A stretch of DNA of 64,000 bases from Parahoeflea alexandrii (GTDB taxonomy: Bacteria; Pseudomonadota; Alphaproteobacteria; Rhizobiales; Rhizobiaceae), in assembly GCF_027214025.1 (NCBI RefSeq), contig NZ_JAPWHB010000007.1:1-64000 (forward strand), given 5' to 3'. Within the stretch, counting starts at the first letter, position 1; every line of letters begins with the position of its first letter. This document shows positions 25,020 to 35,034 of this stretch, piece by piece. The notes beneath the pieces were generated by a model. That model was given only the letters and a program-made list of their open reading frames with translations, was not told the origin of the DNA and did not search any database. The position numbers and the translations under genes are program-made.

Positions 25020-28000
25020 TCAGACTTCCGAAGTCACCTTGGCGCTCTTGCGCTTACGGGTGACCAGCACAAAGAACAGCGGCACGAACAGGATCCCCAA
25101 CACGGTGCCTGTGATGGTGCCGCCGAGCACGCTGGTGCCGATGGCGTTGCGGCCACCCGAACCCGCGCCAGTGCTCAGAACCAGCGGCAGGACGCCGAGC
25201 GAGAAGGCCATCGACGTCATGATGATCGGACGGAACCGCTGGCGGGCTGCCTCGCGGACGGCGTCGAACAGAGTTTCCCCGGCCTCGTAGCGGTCTCGTG
25301 CGAACTCCACGATAAGGATGGCGTTCTTGCCGGTCAGACCGACCACGGTGAGGAGGCCCACTTGGAAGAACACGCCGTTCTGATAGCCACCGAACAAGGT
25401 CCATAAAACCGCGCCGAGGATGCCGACCGGCATGACGAGCATGACAGCGAACGGGATCGACCAGCTTTCGTAAAGAGCAGCGAGGCAGAGGAATACGGCC
25501 GCCAGCGACAAGGCATAAAGAAGCGGCGCCTGGTTGCCGGATTGGCGCTCTTCCAGCGACAGGCCTGTCCAGGAGACGGCATAACCGGGCAACTGGGAGG
25601 CCAGCAGTTCGATCTCCGCCATGGCTTCGCCGGTGGTCACGCCTGCGGCGGGAGATCCTTGGATCTGCATCGCGCCGACCGCGTTGTAGCGGGTCAGACC
25701 CTGCGGGCCGAAGGTCCAGCTGCCTTCGGCGAAATTGGCAAAGGGAACCAGGCCGCCGCTCGAATTGCGCACCTTCCATTTCGAAATATCGGAGGGAAGC
25801 GCGCGCGAATCCGCTTCACCCTGAATGTAGACGCGCTTGATGCGGTCGCGGTCGATGAAGTCGTTGAGGTAACTGCCGGCCCAGGCGACCTGGAGCAGCT
25901 GAGCAACGTCGGATGCGGTGACGCCCATCGCCCCAGCTGCACGCCAGTCGATATCGAGATGATACTGCGCCGCATCCTCGAGGCCGGAGGGGCGCGCCGA
26001 GCCGATGAGCGGGCTCTGCGCGGCCAGGCCGAGCAACTGGTTGCGTGCGGTGAGCAGTTGCTCGTGGGTCTGCCCATCCCGGGCTTCGAGATAGAAATCG
26101 AAGCCGCTCATGATGCCGAGTTCGGGAACCGATGGCGGTACGATCGGGAAGACCATGGCGTCCTGAATGCCCAGAAGGGCCGGATAGGCGCGGCCGGCGA
26201 TGGCCTGGGCGCTCTGACCCGGCGTTAGCCGCTCCGACCAGTCCTTCAGACGAATGAAGGCGAGCCCCATATTCTGACCCTGACCCGAAAAGGAGAAGCC
26301 GACGACGCCGAACATGCTGTCGACATTGTCCTTCTCGTTTTCGAGAAAGTGCTTTTCCACTTGTTCGAGGACCTTTTGCGTTCGCTCGGCCGTGGCGCCG
26401 GTCGGCGCCTGGATAAGAGCCAGCAGAATGCCCTGGTCTTCGTCGGGCAGGAAGGCGGTCGGGGTCTGCACGAAGCTCCACGCCATCAGCCCGACGAGAG
26501 CCAGATAGATGACGCCGATGCGCAATGGACGGCGAATGATCCATCCGACGGTGCCGCCGTAGCCCCGGCTCAGCCGCTCGAATCCGCGGTTGAACCAGCC
26601 GGCAGGACCGCGCGTGGCGTGGTGCGCGGCCTTGGAGGTCAGCAGCGTGGCGCAGAGTGCCGGCGTCAGCGTCAGCGCCACGAGGACGGAGAGACCCATG
26701 GCCGAGACGATGGTGACCGAAAACTGCTGGTAGATGACGCCGGTCGATCCGCCGAAAAAGGCCATCGGCACGAACACTGCCGACAGGACCAGGGCAATGC
26801 CGATCAGGGCGCCGGTGATCTGGCCCATCGACTTGCGGGTTGCCTCGAGCGGACTGAGACCTTCTTCTTCCATGATGCGCTCGACGTTTTCCACCACCAC
26901 GATCGCGTCGTCAACGAGAAGCCCGATGGCGAGCACCATGGCGAGCATTGTCAATGTGTTGATGGAATAGCCGGACGCGGCAAGGATGCCGAAGGTGCCG
27001 AGCAGGACCACAGGCACGGCCAGCGTCGGGATGAGCGTGGCGCGAAAATTCTGCAGAAACAGAAGCATGACCAGGAAGACCAGCACGATGGCTTCCACCA
27101 GCGTCTTGACGACTTCGCCGATCGAGATCTCGATGAAGGGCGTCGTGTCGTAAGGCACGACATAGCTCACGCCTTCGGGGAAAAAGGCCGAGGCCTCCTC
27201 GATCTTCGCCTTGACCAGTTCTGCCGTGTCGAGTGCGTTTGCGCCTGCTGCCAGACGGATCGCCATGCCGGTTGACGGCTTGCCGTTGAACCGGGCGATG
27301 GTCGAGTAGTTCTCCGCGCCGATCTCGACACGGGCGACATCCCTGAGCAGCACGAGGCCGCCATCGGTGGCCGCGCGAATGACAATCGCCTCGAAGTCTT
27401 CCGGTGTTGTCAACAACGACTGCGCGGTGATCGTGGCGTTCAGCTGCTGGCCTTCGACAGCGGGCAAGGTGCCGAAAGCACCGGCGGAGATCTGGGCATT
27501 CTGTGCCGACACCGCGGCAACGATATCCTGCGGGGCAAGTTCGTAGGCGGCAAGCTTGGCCGGGTCCAGCCAGATGCGCATGGCATATTTCGCGCCGAAC
27601 ACCTGCACTTCGCCAACGCCTTCGAGACGGCTGAACTCATCCACAAGATTGGTGTTGAGATAGTCGGACAAGTCGGTCTGGTCGAGCGCGCCATCATCCG
27701 AAATCAGCGCGATCACCATGAGGAAGCTGGCCGAGGATTTCTGGACCGTGACGCCGAGGCGCTGCACCGTTTCGGGAAGCAGCGTGGTGGCCTGCGACAG
27801 CTTGTTCTGGACCTGGACCTGGGCGATGTCCGGATCGACGCCGGTTTCGAAGGTCAGCGTGATCGAGGCCGTGCCGGCAGAGGTGGAGCTCGAGGAGAAA
27901 TAACGCAGGCCGTCAAGGCCGGTCAGCCGCTGCTCGATGATCTGGGTCACCGTATTGGCAATGGTCTGCGCCGACGCTCCCGGGTAGTTGGCCGAGATCG

Positions 28001-28130
28001 AAATGGTCGGCGGTGCGATCTGCGGGTATTGCGAGACTGGCAGTGTGAGGATCGAAAGTACCCCGGCGCCCATGATGATGATCGAAATCACCCATGCAAA
28101 AATCGGCCGGTCGATAAAGAAGCGTGCCAT
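25020..28130 (-). CDS. RND efflux pump inner-membrane subunit (AcrB/MexB family)
   Basis: 1036 residues, full length for the hydrophobe/amphiphile efflux-1 family. It begins [20 protein letters not shown] and has twelve membrane segments with two large periplasmic loops. The proton-relay Asp pair is present in [17 protein letters not shown]. It exports drugs or other amphiphiles using the proton gradient, together with the membrane-fusion protein encoded 17 bases upstream. No outer-membrane factor gene is nearby, so a shared TolC-like protein is presumably recruited. Confidence 0.96.
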   Translation of the reverse strand: MARFFIDRPIFAWVISIIIMGAGVLSILTLPVSQYPQIAPPTISISANYPGASAQTIANTVTQIIEQRLTGLDGLRYFSSSSTSAGTASITLTFETGVDPDIAQVQVQNKLSQATTLLPETVQRLGVTVQKSSASFLMVIALISDDGALDQTDLSDYLNTNLVDEFSRLEGVGEVQVFGAKYAMRIWLDPAKLAAYELAPQDIVAAVSAQNAQISAGAFGTLPAVEGQQLNATITAQSLLTTPEDFEAIVIRAATDGGLVLLRDVARVEIGAENYSTIARFNGKPSTGMAIRLAAGANALDTAELVKAKIEEASAFFPEGVSYVVPYDTTPFIEISIGEVVKTLVEAIVLVFLVMLLFLQNFRATLIPTLAVPVVLLGTFGILAASGYSINTLTMLAMVLAIGLLVDDAIVVVENVERIMEEEGLSPLEATRKSMGQITGALIGIALVLSAVFVPMAFFGGSTGVIYQQFSVTIVSAMGLSVLVALTLTPALCATLLTSKAAHHATRGPAGWFNRGFERLSRGYGGTVGWIIRRPLRIGVIYLALVGLMAWSFVQTPTAFLPDEDQGILLALIQAPTGATAERTQKVLEQVEKHFLENEKDNVDSMFGVVGFSFSGQGQNMGLAFIRLKDWSERLTPGQSAQAIAGRAYPALLGIQDAMVFPIVPPSVPELGIMSGFDFYLEARDGQTHEQLLTARNQLLGLAAQSPLIGSARPSGLEDAAQYHLDIDWRAAGAMGVTASDVAQLLQVAWAGSYLNDFIDRDRIKRVYIQGEADSRALPSDISKWKVRNSSGGLVPFANFAEGSWTFGPQGLTRYNAVGAMQIQGSPAAGVTTGEAMAEIELLASQLPGYAVSWTGLSLEERQSGNQAPLLYALSLAAVFLCLAALYESWSIPFAVMLVMPVGILGAVLWTLFGGYQNGVFFQVGLLTVVGLTGKNAILIVEFARDRYEAGETLFDAVREAARQRFRPIIMTSMAFSLGVLPLVLSTGAGSGGRNAIGTSVLGGTITGTVLGILFVPLFFVLVTRKRKSAKVTSEV

Positions 28131-28147
28131 GTCGGTCTCCGGGAGGA

Positions 28148-29278
28148 TCAGTTCTGTGCCGGCTGTTCGGCGCGTTCTTCGGGGGCGACCGTGGCTCCGA
28201 CCGCGATCTTCTGCAGTCCTTCGACAATCACTTTTTCGCCGGCCTCAAGGCCATCCGCGACAATCCAGTCCGAACCGCGGTCGCTGACAATCGTCAGCAA
28301 GCGCTCCTCGACAACATTGTCAGGCCCGACCACCATGGCCGTCGGGTCGCCGCGACGGTTGCGCGAGACGCCTTCCTGCGGGACCAGAATAGCGTCCTCA
28401 ATGACGCCCTGGGGCATTTCGACCTGGACATACATGCCGGGCAGCAGCATTTCGTCAGGGTTCGGAAACTGCAGGCGCAGCGTGATCACGCCGGTTTGCT
28501 CATCAACATGCGGCTCCGCTGCCGTGAGTTCGCCAGTGTGTTCGAAGGTGGTGCGATCGGCGAGCATCAGTTCGACCTTGGTGTCGATCTTGGCACCTGC
28601 CGCCCGCGGGCCCTGGCGCTTCCAGCGCACCAGATCGGCGGCGGATTGGGCGACGTCGACATAGACGGGATCCAGTTTGCGGATGACTGCAAGGGGAGCG
28701 GCCTGGCCCGATATGATGAGCGCACCCTGGGTGGTGAGAGACCGTCCGATGGCGCCCGACAATTGGGCGCGGATCGTGGTGCGCTCCAGATCGATATTGG
28801 CTGCAAGCAGTTGCGCCTTGGCGACCTGCAAGGCGGCGTCGGCGATGTCGCGGGTGGTGATGGCGGCATCCAGGGCCTGCTCGCTGGCGACATTGCTCTT
28901 GCGCAGACTTTCCATGCGGGTGAGCTCGCGGTCGGCTGATTTGAGGCTGACTTCAGCCTGGTTGACGGCGGCCTCCGCCGCCACGACCTGCGCTCTGTAG
29001 GTTGCCGGATCAATGCGATAGAGGATATCGCCTTCCTTGACGGCCGAGCCTTCCTCGAAGAGCCGCTCGACGATGATGCCGTTGACCTGAGGCCGCACTT
29101 CAGCGACGCCGGAAGCGACAACGCGTCCCGGCAATGTTGAGGTCACCGTGACGGTCTTCGCCTCCAGCGTGACCACAGTCACAGGTGTGGGCGGGCGTTC
29201 CTGCTGCTGCGCCGAGGCGACCGACGCCATCACGGCGACGGACAGGGAAGAAAAGAGGGCGTAAGCCGCTAACCTCAT
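28148..29278 (-). CDS. RND efflux periplasmic adaptor (AcrA/MexA family)
   Basis: 376 residues from the ATG at 29278. A signal peptide ([22 protein letters not shown]) without a lipobox Cys, then a biotinyl-lipoyl-like half-motif around [20 protein letters not shown], an alpha-helical hairpin (about 100-165) and a beta-barrel region. It bridges the pump and an outer-membrane channel. Divergent from the TetR gene, with an operator palindrome between them. Confidence 0.93.
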   Translation of the reverse strand: MRLAAYALFSSLSVAVMASVASAQQQERPPTPVTVVTLEAKTVTVTSTLPGRVVASGVAEVRPQVNGIIVERLFEEGSAVKEGDILYRIDPATYRAQVVAAEAAVNQAEVSLKSADRELTRMESLRKSNVASEQALDAAITTRDIADAALQVAKAQLLAANIDLERTTIRAQLSGAIGRSLTTQGALIISGQAAPLAVIRKLDPVYVDVAQSAADLVRWKRQGPRAAGAKIDTKVELMLADRTTFEHTGELTAAEPHVDEQTGVITLRLQFPNPDEMLLPGMYVQVEMPQGVIEDAILVPQEGVSRNRRGDPTAMVVGPDNVVEERLLTIVSDRGSDWIVADGLEAGEKVIVEGLQKIAVGATVAPEERAEQPAQN

Positions 29279-29339
29279 CGAATATCTCCGCTCATCTTGG
29301 AGTAGCCGCTTGGCGAACGCGCACACTGCGGCTAATATG

Positions 29340-29360
29340 AAAACCAATTGGTTTTATAAT
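29340..29360 (+). promoter_or_regulatory. 16-bp palindromic operator overlapping a TATAAT box
   Basis: AAAACCAATTGGTTTT (29340-29355) is a perfect 16-bp palindrome in the gap between the efflux adaptor and the tetR gene. Its last base begins a perfect TATAAT (29355-29360) reading toward tetR. A TetR dimer bound here would block that promoter and probably the divergent efflux promoter too, as is usual for TetR-controlled RND pumps. Confidence 0.75.
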
Positions 29361-29414
29361 TGCTTTTTTGCAATGCGCAAGCGAAACGCTGCACCTGCGA
29401 AAGGGAGGGTCAAT

Positions 29415-30065
29415 TTGTTGCCAGATAGCCTCAACAGCTGCCGCGGCCCCGGCCGGCCTCGGCAGTTCGACACCACAGAACGCGAGTCGATCATCATTGA
29501 CGCGGCGGAACGGGTCATCCTGTCCCACGGCCTGGGAGGCGCGTCGATGGCGGCGATCGCCCAAGAGGCCGGAATGTCCAAGCGCACGCTTTATGAGGTG
29601 TTTGAGTCCCGCGCCGCGCTCTTCGCGGCTGTGATCCGTCGTATCCGCAACAAGGTGACGCGGACGCTGACCGAAAATGAACTCGAGCTTCCGCTTGCGG
29701 AGCGCCTACGACTGCTTCTGACGCCAGAGCGTGAGGAGGTTGCCGATCTGCTTCCGCTCGCGATCCTGCGGGCGATCATTGTCGAAGCAGACCGGCAGCC
29801 CGATCTCGTACGGGAGTTCTTGCAGGAAGGGCCGCATGCGCTTTGCGGCATGGTTCGTCTGGAGCTCGACCGCTCCGTAGCCCGCGGCGAGGTTCGGATC
29901 AGCGATACGGAAAACGCGGCACGGTTGATGGCGGACATGGCGCACGGAAACGCCATTGAACATCTCGTGACCCCCGGGCCTGCCTGCGAACGCCAGAAGG
30001 CATATGACCTGAGGCTCGATCTCGCCATTCGGGTGTTCCTTGGCGGAATCGGAGAAGCCGACTAG
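29415..30065 (+). CDS. TetR-family repressor of the RND pump
   Basis: About 216 residues from a TTG at 29415, preferred because a strong AGGGAGGG lies five bases upstream; an in-frame ATG at 29373 is an alternative. The N-terminal helix-turn-helix is clear (AERVILSHGLGGASMAAIAQ then EAGMSKRTLYEVFESRAALF). The C-terminal part is a ligand-binding domain of the TetR/AcrR kind. It most likely represses the divergent efflux genes through the palindrome at 29340-29355. Confidence 0.9.
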   Translation: MLPDSLNSCRGPGRPRQFDTTERESIIIDAAERVILSHGLGGASMAAIAQEAGMSKRTLYEVFESRAALFAAVIRRIRNKVTRTLTENELELPLAERLRLLLTPEREEVADLLPLAILRAIIVEADRQPDLVREFLQEGPHALCGMVRLELDRSVARGEVRISDTENAARLMADMAHGNAIEHLVTPGPACERQKAYDLRLDLAIRVFLGGIGEAD

Positions 30066-30093
30066 GTTATCCGCGCCAGATCCATGGTGGTTC

Positions 30094-30215
30094 GGTAGCG
30101 CCGCCTTAACACAAAGGGCGGTATTTTCCGGCATGAGCCCGAATGTCGCCCACCTTTCCCACCTTCACTGCAAGCATCTGAAAACCGCCGATCATCGCGA
30201 TGTCCGCGCTGCCGA
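30094..30215 (+). mobile_element. Internally deleted IS6-family fragment
   Basis: The first about 50 bases, starting GGTAGCGCCGCCTTAA, match the left end of the IS6 copy at 40164-40942 (GGTAGCGTCGCCTCAA read on the minus strand). They join directly to sequence encoding HLHCKHLKTADHRDVRAAD, which belongs to the 3' end of the same transposase. Everything in between is lost. From 30216 to 30550 nothing recognisable is seen. Confidence 0.6.
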
Positions 30216-30554
30216 CATCGAGGTCAATATGGGAGTGCATACGTTCCCTTGCGAATGACAACCCATTGGTATCATTCGCACATCGCACTTGATCCTGGAA
30301 ACCATCCCCGCCACAAATTGTAAATGCATAAGATACATTACGGAACTGTCTTGGTGCTGCCGGGCCGACGATTTCGGCGATCCGCAGACGCTGAATCCCG
30401 GTCCGGAGTATGGGAGGAAGGTCGGGCATAAAGGGCCGCGCGGAGAATGGTCGCTTCTTTATCGTTTACTGAATTCTCCTGCCGACGGGATCAGGCCGCC
30501 GCGTGTGCCGAACCCTTGACCGTAATCGATCCGCGCCTTCATCGCTGCGCGGGC

Positions 30555-31146
30555 CATTCGGCCAACAATATGCCCGCTGCCTCCGGCGGCGATCCATGGG
30601 AAACTTTGCCGGCAAGTGACATCTCGACGAAATGGTCGGTTCCATCAAGGGCAGGAAACACTGGCTATGGCGGGCCGTCGACGCCGATGGGTATTTCCTC
30701 GACGCTCTGATCCAGAGCCGTCGGAACAAGCAGGCAGCTCTGAAACTGATGCGAAAACTGCTCAAAGACCAGCGCATCAGGCCCCGCGTTATGATCACCG
30801 GCAAGCACAAATATTACGATGCGGCCAAAGGGAGATTAGGCCTGGTGTCGAGCATCGTTCGCATAAGGGCCTGAACAACCGAGCGGAGAATTCGCATCTG
30901 GCTGTTCGACGACGAGAACGAGGAATGATGCGGCTCAGGTCAGCACGACAATGCCAGCGCTTGTTTCGATCCACGGCCCGATCGCCAAGCTTTTCCGACT
31001 TCACCGCAAGCATCTGAAAGCCGCCGTCATCGCGATATTCGCGCTGCCGCGATGGCGGTTTGGAGCGAAGTCGCTCTGTCGGCGGCCTCATGAAGCAGGC
31101 CCGTCGTGGGCATCCCGTGCAAAACCCAAGTTTAGGCGACGCTGCC
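30555..31146 (+). pseudogene. IS6-family transposase remnant with right inverted repeat
   Basis: Translation gives FGQQYARCLRRR, then a stop where the other copy has Trp (TGA for TGG), then MVGSIKGRKHWLWRAVDADG, LIQSRRNKQAALKLMRKLLK and, after a frameshift, KGLNNRAENSHLA. These are the DDE-domain sequences of IS6 (IS26-like) transposases. The element ends in TTTAGGCGACGCTGCC at 31131-31146, the inverted repeat shared with the copy at 40164. The N-terminal third is missing. It is inactive. It lies in inverted orientation relative to the other copy, and the two flank the catabolic block 31404-40130. From 31147 to 31403 there is only a probable promoter region. Confidence 0.8.
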
Positions 31147-31403
31147 ATACACAACATCGGGCCCCTTCCTGGCGCCGGAACCAATGAATGCGCCATATGT
31201 ATTAGATATCGAAACCATCTATTTCATGTATTTGACTTATAGCAGGGCGCATTTCATCCTATCCTGACACGCCGCACTTTAGACGAGGCGAGATGAGCTG
31301 AGGGTCGACCGAAAGAGTCTCCACAGGCGCCGGAAATGTGATGAGTCGCCAGCATAGGCGATGGCAGGTGAACATATCTGCATTCTTATGGGAGCACGTA
31401 ATC

Positions 31404-32435
31404 TTGGAACTAGAAACCTTCTATTCGAAACTTCCGAAGGTGCATCTTCACACCCACATCTTGGGGATGGTCAAGGCAGAGACCGTCATCGACCTGGCCT
31501 GCGCCAACGCTGTAGACATTGGTGTCAGCGATCCCGCCGAGCTGTATAAATATTATGATTTCCGCGCTTTTCTCGATATTCTCGCGAAAGTGGCTGCCGT
31601 GATACGCCGGGAGGAGGATTTCAGCCGCGTCATGTACGAGGCAATTGCTGAAGACTACCTCGCAAGCCGCGTTCTCTATTCCGAGATTTTCGTCCAGACG
31701 TCCGTCCATCAGTTGTTCGGTGTGCCCTATGAAGTCATCATTGCAGGCTTCGAGCATGGTGTTCGCCGCGCCGAGGCGGAGTTCGGCATCGAGGTCCGTT
31801 TAATCGAAGGCATCAACCGCGAACTGCCTTCCTATAATGCTGTCGATTGCGTGCGGAAGCTGATCGCCAGGAAGCCCGACCGGTTTATTGGCATCGGACT
31901 GGAGAATTTCGAGCCTGCTGGAGCGCCGGAACATTTCGCAGCCGCCTACGATCTCGCGAGGGCCGAAGGCCTTCACCGGACTGCCCATGCAGGCGAGCAC
32001 GGACCTGCCCAAAACATCGTCACTTCGCTCGGTGCGCTTAAATGCGAACGGATCGATCATGGTTACAAGAGCGTGGAGGACCCGACGGTCTTTTATCGCC
32101 TCACCGATAATGGCGTTCACTTCACGGCCTGTCCGACGGTCTCAAGCCGACAGGGCTGGAACCGCGAGGATGGGCATGTGCTGAAGAAAATGCGCGATGG
32201 CAATGCGTGGATATCGATCAATTCGGACGATCCGGCAATAATCAACACCACGCTCGCGCGCGAGTACAGCTTGGCCCAAGAATTCATGGGCGCAACGCCA
32301 GCGGAAATGGCCAAGATTAGCTTTCGGGCGATAGATGCAACATGGCTTTCGGCGTCTGGCAAGACGGCTCTACGCAATCGCTTTCGCGAGGAATTCAGCA
32401 AAATCCCGGAGTTGGCCAATGTCGCATTCGACTAA
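31404..32435 (+). CDS. Adenosine-deaminase-like amidohydrolase
   Basis: 343 residues from a TTG at 31404, chosen because GGGAG lies nine bases upstream and the family starts about ten residues before the first metal motif; the frame is open from an ATG at 31338. Metal and catalytic residues of the ADA family are in place: HTH in KVHLHTHILG, His and Glu in HAGEHG, His in ERIDHGYKS and Asp-Asp in NSDDPAI. The Asp that binds the ribose 5'-hydroxyl in true adenosine deaminases (HLDG) is Ile here, so a different amine substrate is likely. It is the first gene of a seven-gene plus-strand operon; its 3' end overlaps the permease by 17 bases. Confidence 0.88.
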   Translation: MELETFYSKLPKVHLHTHILGMVKAETVIDLACANAVDIGVSDPAELYKYYDFRAFLDILAKVAAVIRREEDFSRVMYEAIAEDYLASRVLYSEIFVQTSVHQLFGVPYEVIIAGFEHGVRRAEAEFGIEVRLIEGINRELPSYNAVDCVRKLIARKPDRFIGIGLENFEPAGAPEHFAAAYDLARAEGLHRTAHAGEHGPAQNIVTSLGALKCERIDHGYKSVEDPTVFYRLTDNGVHFTACPTVSSRQGWNREDGHVLKKMRDGNAWISINSDDPAIINTTLAREYSLAQEFMGATPAEMAKISFRAIDATWLSASGKTALRNRFREEFSKIPELANVAFD

Positions 32436-33270
32436 AGTTTCGCACTTGTCGGGCTCGGAAAAGGTCACCTACCGCATTTCGGGCAAGGTGCACTATGGGC
32501 GCTACTTTTCTGCAGCGCTGATCTTTTTGGGGCTTGCGCTGATAGTCCGCGCTTTTTGGGTGGGCCATATCCGCTGGGAACTCGTTGGAGATTACCTTTT
32601 CGGACCGAGCATCATCAATGGGATTATCAACACGCTGATCCTGACTGCCGCTGCCATGGTTGTCGGCATCGTTCTGGGCCTCGCCGCGGCATTGATGACG
32701 CTGTCACAAAACCCCGTGCTTAACCTTAGCGCACGCGCCTATATCATGGTCTTCCGGTCAGTGCCTGTGCTTCTGCAGCTGTTGATCTGGTACAATCTGG
32801 GGCTGGTCTTCCCGACAATCGGAATTCCAGGCCTGTTTTCCGTGCCAACGACGGATGTCGTTACGCCGTTCATTGCGTCGCTGCTTGCTTTCGGGATCAT
32901 GCAAGGATCCTACACAAGTGAGGTCATCCGCGCCGGCCTCCTTTCCGTTAGCCGTGGCCAGTCAGAGGCGGCAACCGCGATCGGCATGACGAGAATGCAG
33001 TCGCTGCGGCGCATCATCATACCGCAGGCGATGGTAGTGATCATTCCGCCGATCGGAAACGAAGTGATCGGCATGGTCAAATACACCTCGATCGCCAGTA
33101 TCATCCAGTACAAGGACGTCATCTATAGCGCCCAAACGATTTACTACACCAATGGTCGCGTCATCGAACTCCTGATGGTTTGCGCCTTCTGGTATCTGCT
33201 CGTTGTGATAGTCCTCAGTATCCTGCAGCGATACGTCGAGAACTATTTCGGCCGGCACCACAAGCGCTGA
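32419..33270 (+). CDS. ABC transporter permease, polar amino acid type
   Basis: 283 residues from the ATG at 32419 (GGAG eight bases upstream), inside the end of the deaminase gene. It has about five to six membrane segments and the His/Glu/Gln permease signature (INTLILTAAAMVVGIVLGLA; the EAA loop around QSEAATAIGMTRMQSLRRII). Only one permease gene is present, so it probably works as a homodimer with the ATPase that follows. Confidence 0.92.
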   Translation: MSHSTKVSHLSGSEKVTYRISGKVHYGRYFSAALIFLGLALIVRAFWVGHIRWELVGDYLFGPSIINGIINTLILTAAAMVVGIVLGLAAALMTLSQNPVLNLSARAYIMVFRSVPVLLQLLIWYNLGLVFPTIGIPGLFSVPTTDVVTPFIASLLAFGIMQGSYTSEVIRAGLLSVSRGQSEAATAIGMTRMQSLRRIIIPQAMVVIIPPIGNEVIGMVKYTSIASIIQYKDVIYSAQTIYYTNGRVIELLMVCAFWYLLVVIVLSILQRYVENYFGRHHKR

Positions 33271-33280
33271 GGGCAAGCTT

Positions 33281-34048
33281 ATGACGTTTACAGTTGAAAT
33301 CCGCGACTTGCAGAAGCACTACGGCACTTTTCACGCGCTTCGCGGCGTATCGTTGGAGATAGGCCAGGGCGAGGTCGTCTGCATTATCGGTCCGTCAGGC
33401 TCCGGCAAGAGCACTCTGCTGAGATGCATCAACCAGCTCGAGACGCCGAACGCTGGAATCGTGCGGGTCAATGGCGACATCATCGGCTACCGGCTCGAGG
33501 GTGATGAACTCCACGCTCTTCCCGACCGTTCTCTTGCTCAACAGCGGTCGCGCATCGGAATGGTATTTCAGCAGTTCAATCTTTTCGCCCACAAGACCGC
33601 GCTGGAAAATGTCATGGAAGGGCCGGTCATTGTGCGTCGGATCGCGCAGAGCGAAGCTAGGCAGCGCGGGCTTGAGCTACTGGAGCGCGTTGGGCTGGCG
33701 GACAAGGCAGATTCATACCCGGCCCAATTATCTGGCGGCCAGCAACAGCGGGTGGCGATCGCGCGGGCGATGGCGATGGACCCCGTCCTGCTCCTCTTCG
33801 ACGAACCAACCTCAGCACTCGACCCCGAACTGGTCAGCGAGGTTCTGCAGACGATGCGAGAACTAACCAAATCGGGCCTTACCATGATCGTCGTAACCCA
33901 CGAACTCGGCTTCGCGCGTGACGTCGCAGACCGGATCGTCTTCATGGACCAGGGGCAGATCGTAGAAGCTGGTGATGCGCGCGATTTGCTCATCAATCCG
34001 CGACACCCGCGAACCCAGGAATTTTTGGCAGCTGTACGCAGCCACTAA
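33281..34048 (+). CDS. ABC transporter ATP-binding protein, polar amino acid type
   Basis: 255 residues: Walker A GPSGSGKSTLLRCINQLE, Q-loop FQQFNLF, signature LSGGQQQRVAIARAMA, Walker B LLLFDEPTSALDPEL and switch His in VVTHELGFAR. It is a GlnQ/HisP-like ATPase that powers the upstream permease, ten bases away. The substrate class suggested by the family is an amino acid or amine. Confidence 0.95.
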   Translation: MTFTVEIRDLQKHYGTFHALRGVSLEIGQGEVVCIIGPSGSGKSTLLRCINQLETPNAGIVRVNGDIIGYRLEGDELHALPDRSLAQQRSRIGMVFQQFNLFAHKTALENVMEGPVIVRRIAQSEARQRGLELLERVGLADKADSYPAQLSGGQQQRVAIARAMAMDPVLLLFDEPTSALDPELVSEVLQTMRELTKSGLTMIVVTHELGFARDVADRIVFMDQGQIVEAGDARDLLINPRHPRTQEFLAAVRSH

Positions 34049-34082
34049 TGCGACAACAATACCTCCAACAAGGAGAATGGGG

Positions 34083-34922
34083 ATGACACAAGGAAGAAAA
34101 CGCAATCTGTTTTTGGTGCTCGCCTTAACGACGCTGGCTTGGCCCACCGTTGCACAGGAGGTGACTCCGCCAGCGGCAATCAAGGAAGCGGGCGTGCTCC
34201 GCACGTCGGTGGATGCAGCGTTTCCGCCAATGAACTACAAGGACGCTGACGGAAACTTCGTTGGCATCGGTGTCGATATCGTAAAGGCGATCGGAGAGAA
34301 GTTCGGTGTGCCTGTTGAAATGGTCGAATCGTCCTATCCACAACTGATGCCCGGACTTGAAACCGGCCGCTTTGACTTCATCGGGTCTGCCATGGGCGAC
34401 TTCCCGAATCGCCGCGAGAGTCTGACCTTCGTCGACTATTTGAAGACGGGTCCGCAGGTCTTCTCGCTGGCGAAAAAGAAAGACGAGCTTCCGACGCTAG
34501 ACGCTCTCTGCGGCAGGACTGCTGCGCATGCTCGTTTTGTGACGAGTTACGGGATAGCGATGAAAGCGCTTAGCGACGACACCTGTACGGCCGCTGACAA
34601 GCCGGCAATCAACATTCAGCTGGATGACCTGCCGGTACAGATCGCCCTGGCGCAGAACCGCTTCGATGCGGGCGTGATCTCTGCCGAAAACGTCAGTTAT
34701 CTCATGCAGATCGAGCCGGACCTCTATTACCGGATCGGTGAGCCTTTGCGCGTTTGGTATTATGGGTTCGGCTTCAAGAAGGACGATGTCGAGTTGCGGG
34801 ATGCGGTTTCCAAAGCGGTTCAAGCAATCATCGACGACGGCACCTATGCCGAGATCCTGGAGAAGCACGGGGTCCCCGAACTGGCGATCGAGGCTGCAAA
34901 GATCGACAGCGGAGAATTCTAG
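34083..34922 (+). CDS. Extracellular solute-binding protein, family 3
   Basis: 279 residues from the ATG at 34083 with AAGGAG ahead of it. A signal peptide (KRNLFLVLALTTLAWPTVAQ) precedes a family 3 periplasmic binding domain: GVLRTSVDAAFPPMNYKDADGN at the start, GIGVDIVKAIGEKFGVP, and FDFIGSAMGDFPNRRE with the ligand-binding Arg. It captures an amino-acid-like compound. Two hairpins follow the stop codon. Confidence 0.92.
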   Translation: MTQGRKRNLFLVLALTTLAWPTVAQEVTPPAAIKEAGVLRTSVDAAFPPMNYKDADGNFVGIGVDIVKAIGEKFGVPVEMVESSYPQLMPGLETGRFDFIGSAMGDFPNRRESLTFVDYLKTGPQVFSLAKKKDELPTLDALCGRTAAHARFVTSYGIAMKALSDDTCTAADKPAINIQLDDLPVQIALAQNRFDAGVISAENVSYLMQIEPDLYYRIGEPLRVWYYGFGFKKDDVELRDAVSKAVQAIIDDGTYAEILEKHGVPELAIEAAKIDSGEF

Positions 34923-34941
34923 CCTCCAAAGGCGGAGAGGT

Positions 34942-34987
34942 CCGCGGCCTTTCGAGGCCGCGGCGCATGAAATGAAGCGCTTCATGC
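34942..34987 (+). promoter_or_regulatory. Two hairpins after the solute-binding-protein gene
   Basis: CCGCGGCC (34942-34949) pairs with GGCCGCGG (34956-34963) around a six-base loop. It is followed by GCATGAA (34965-34971) pairing with TTCATGC (34981-34987), which contains the 14-bp palindrome ATGAAGCGCTTCAT. No T-run follows, so partial termination or mRNA stabilisation is likelier than full termination. Confidence 0.6.
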
Positions 34988-35034
34988 CCGAATTCATTTG
35001 CCCAATCTTGCGGTGAAAGACAGGAGAATTTGTA

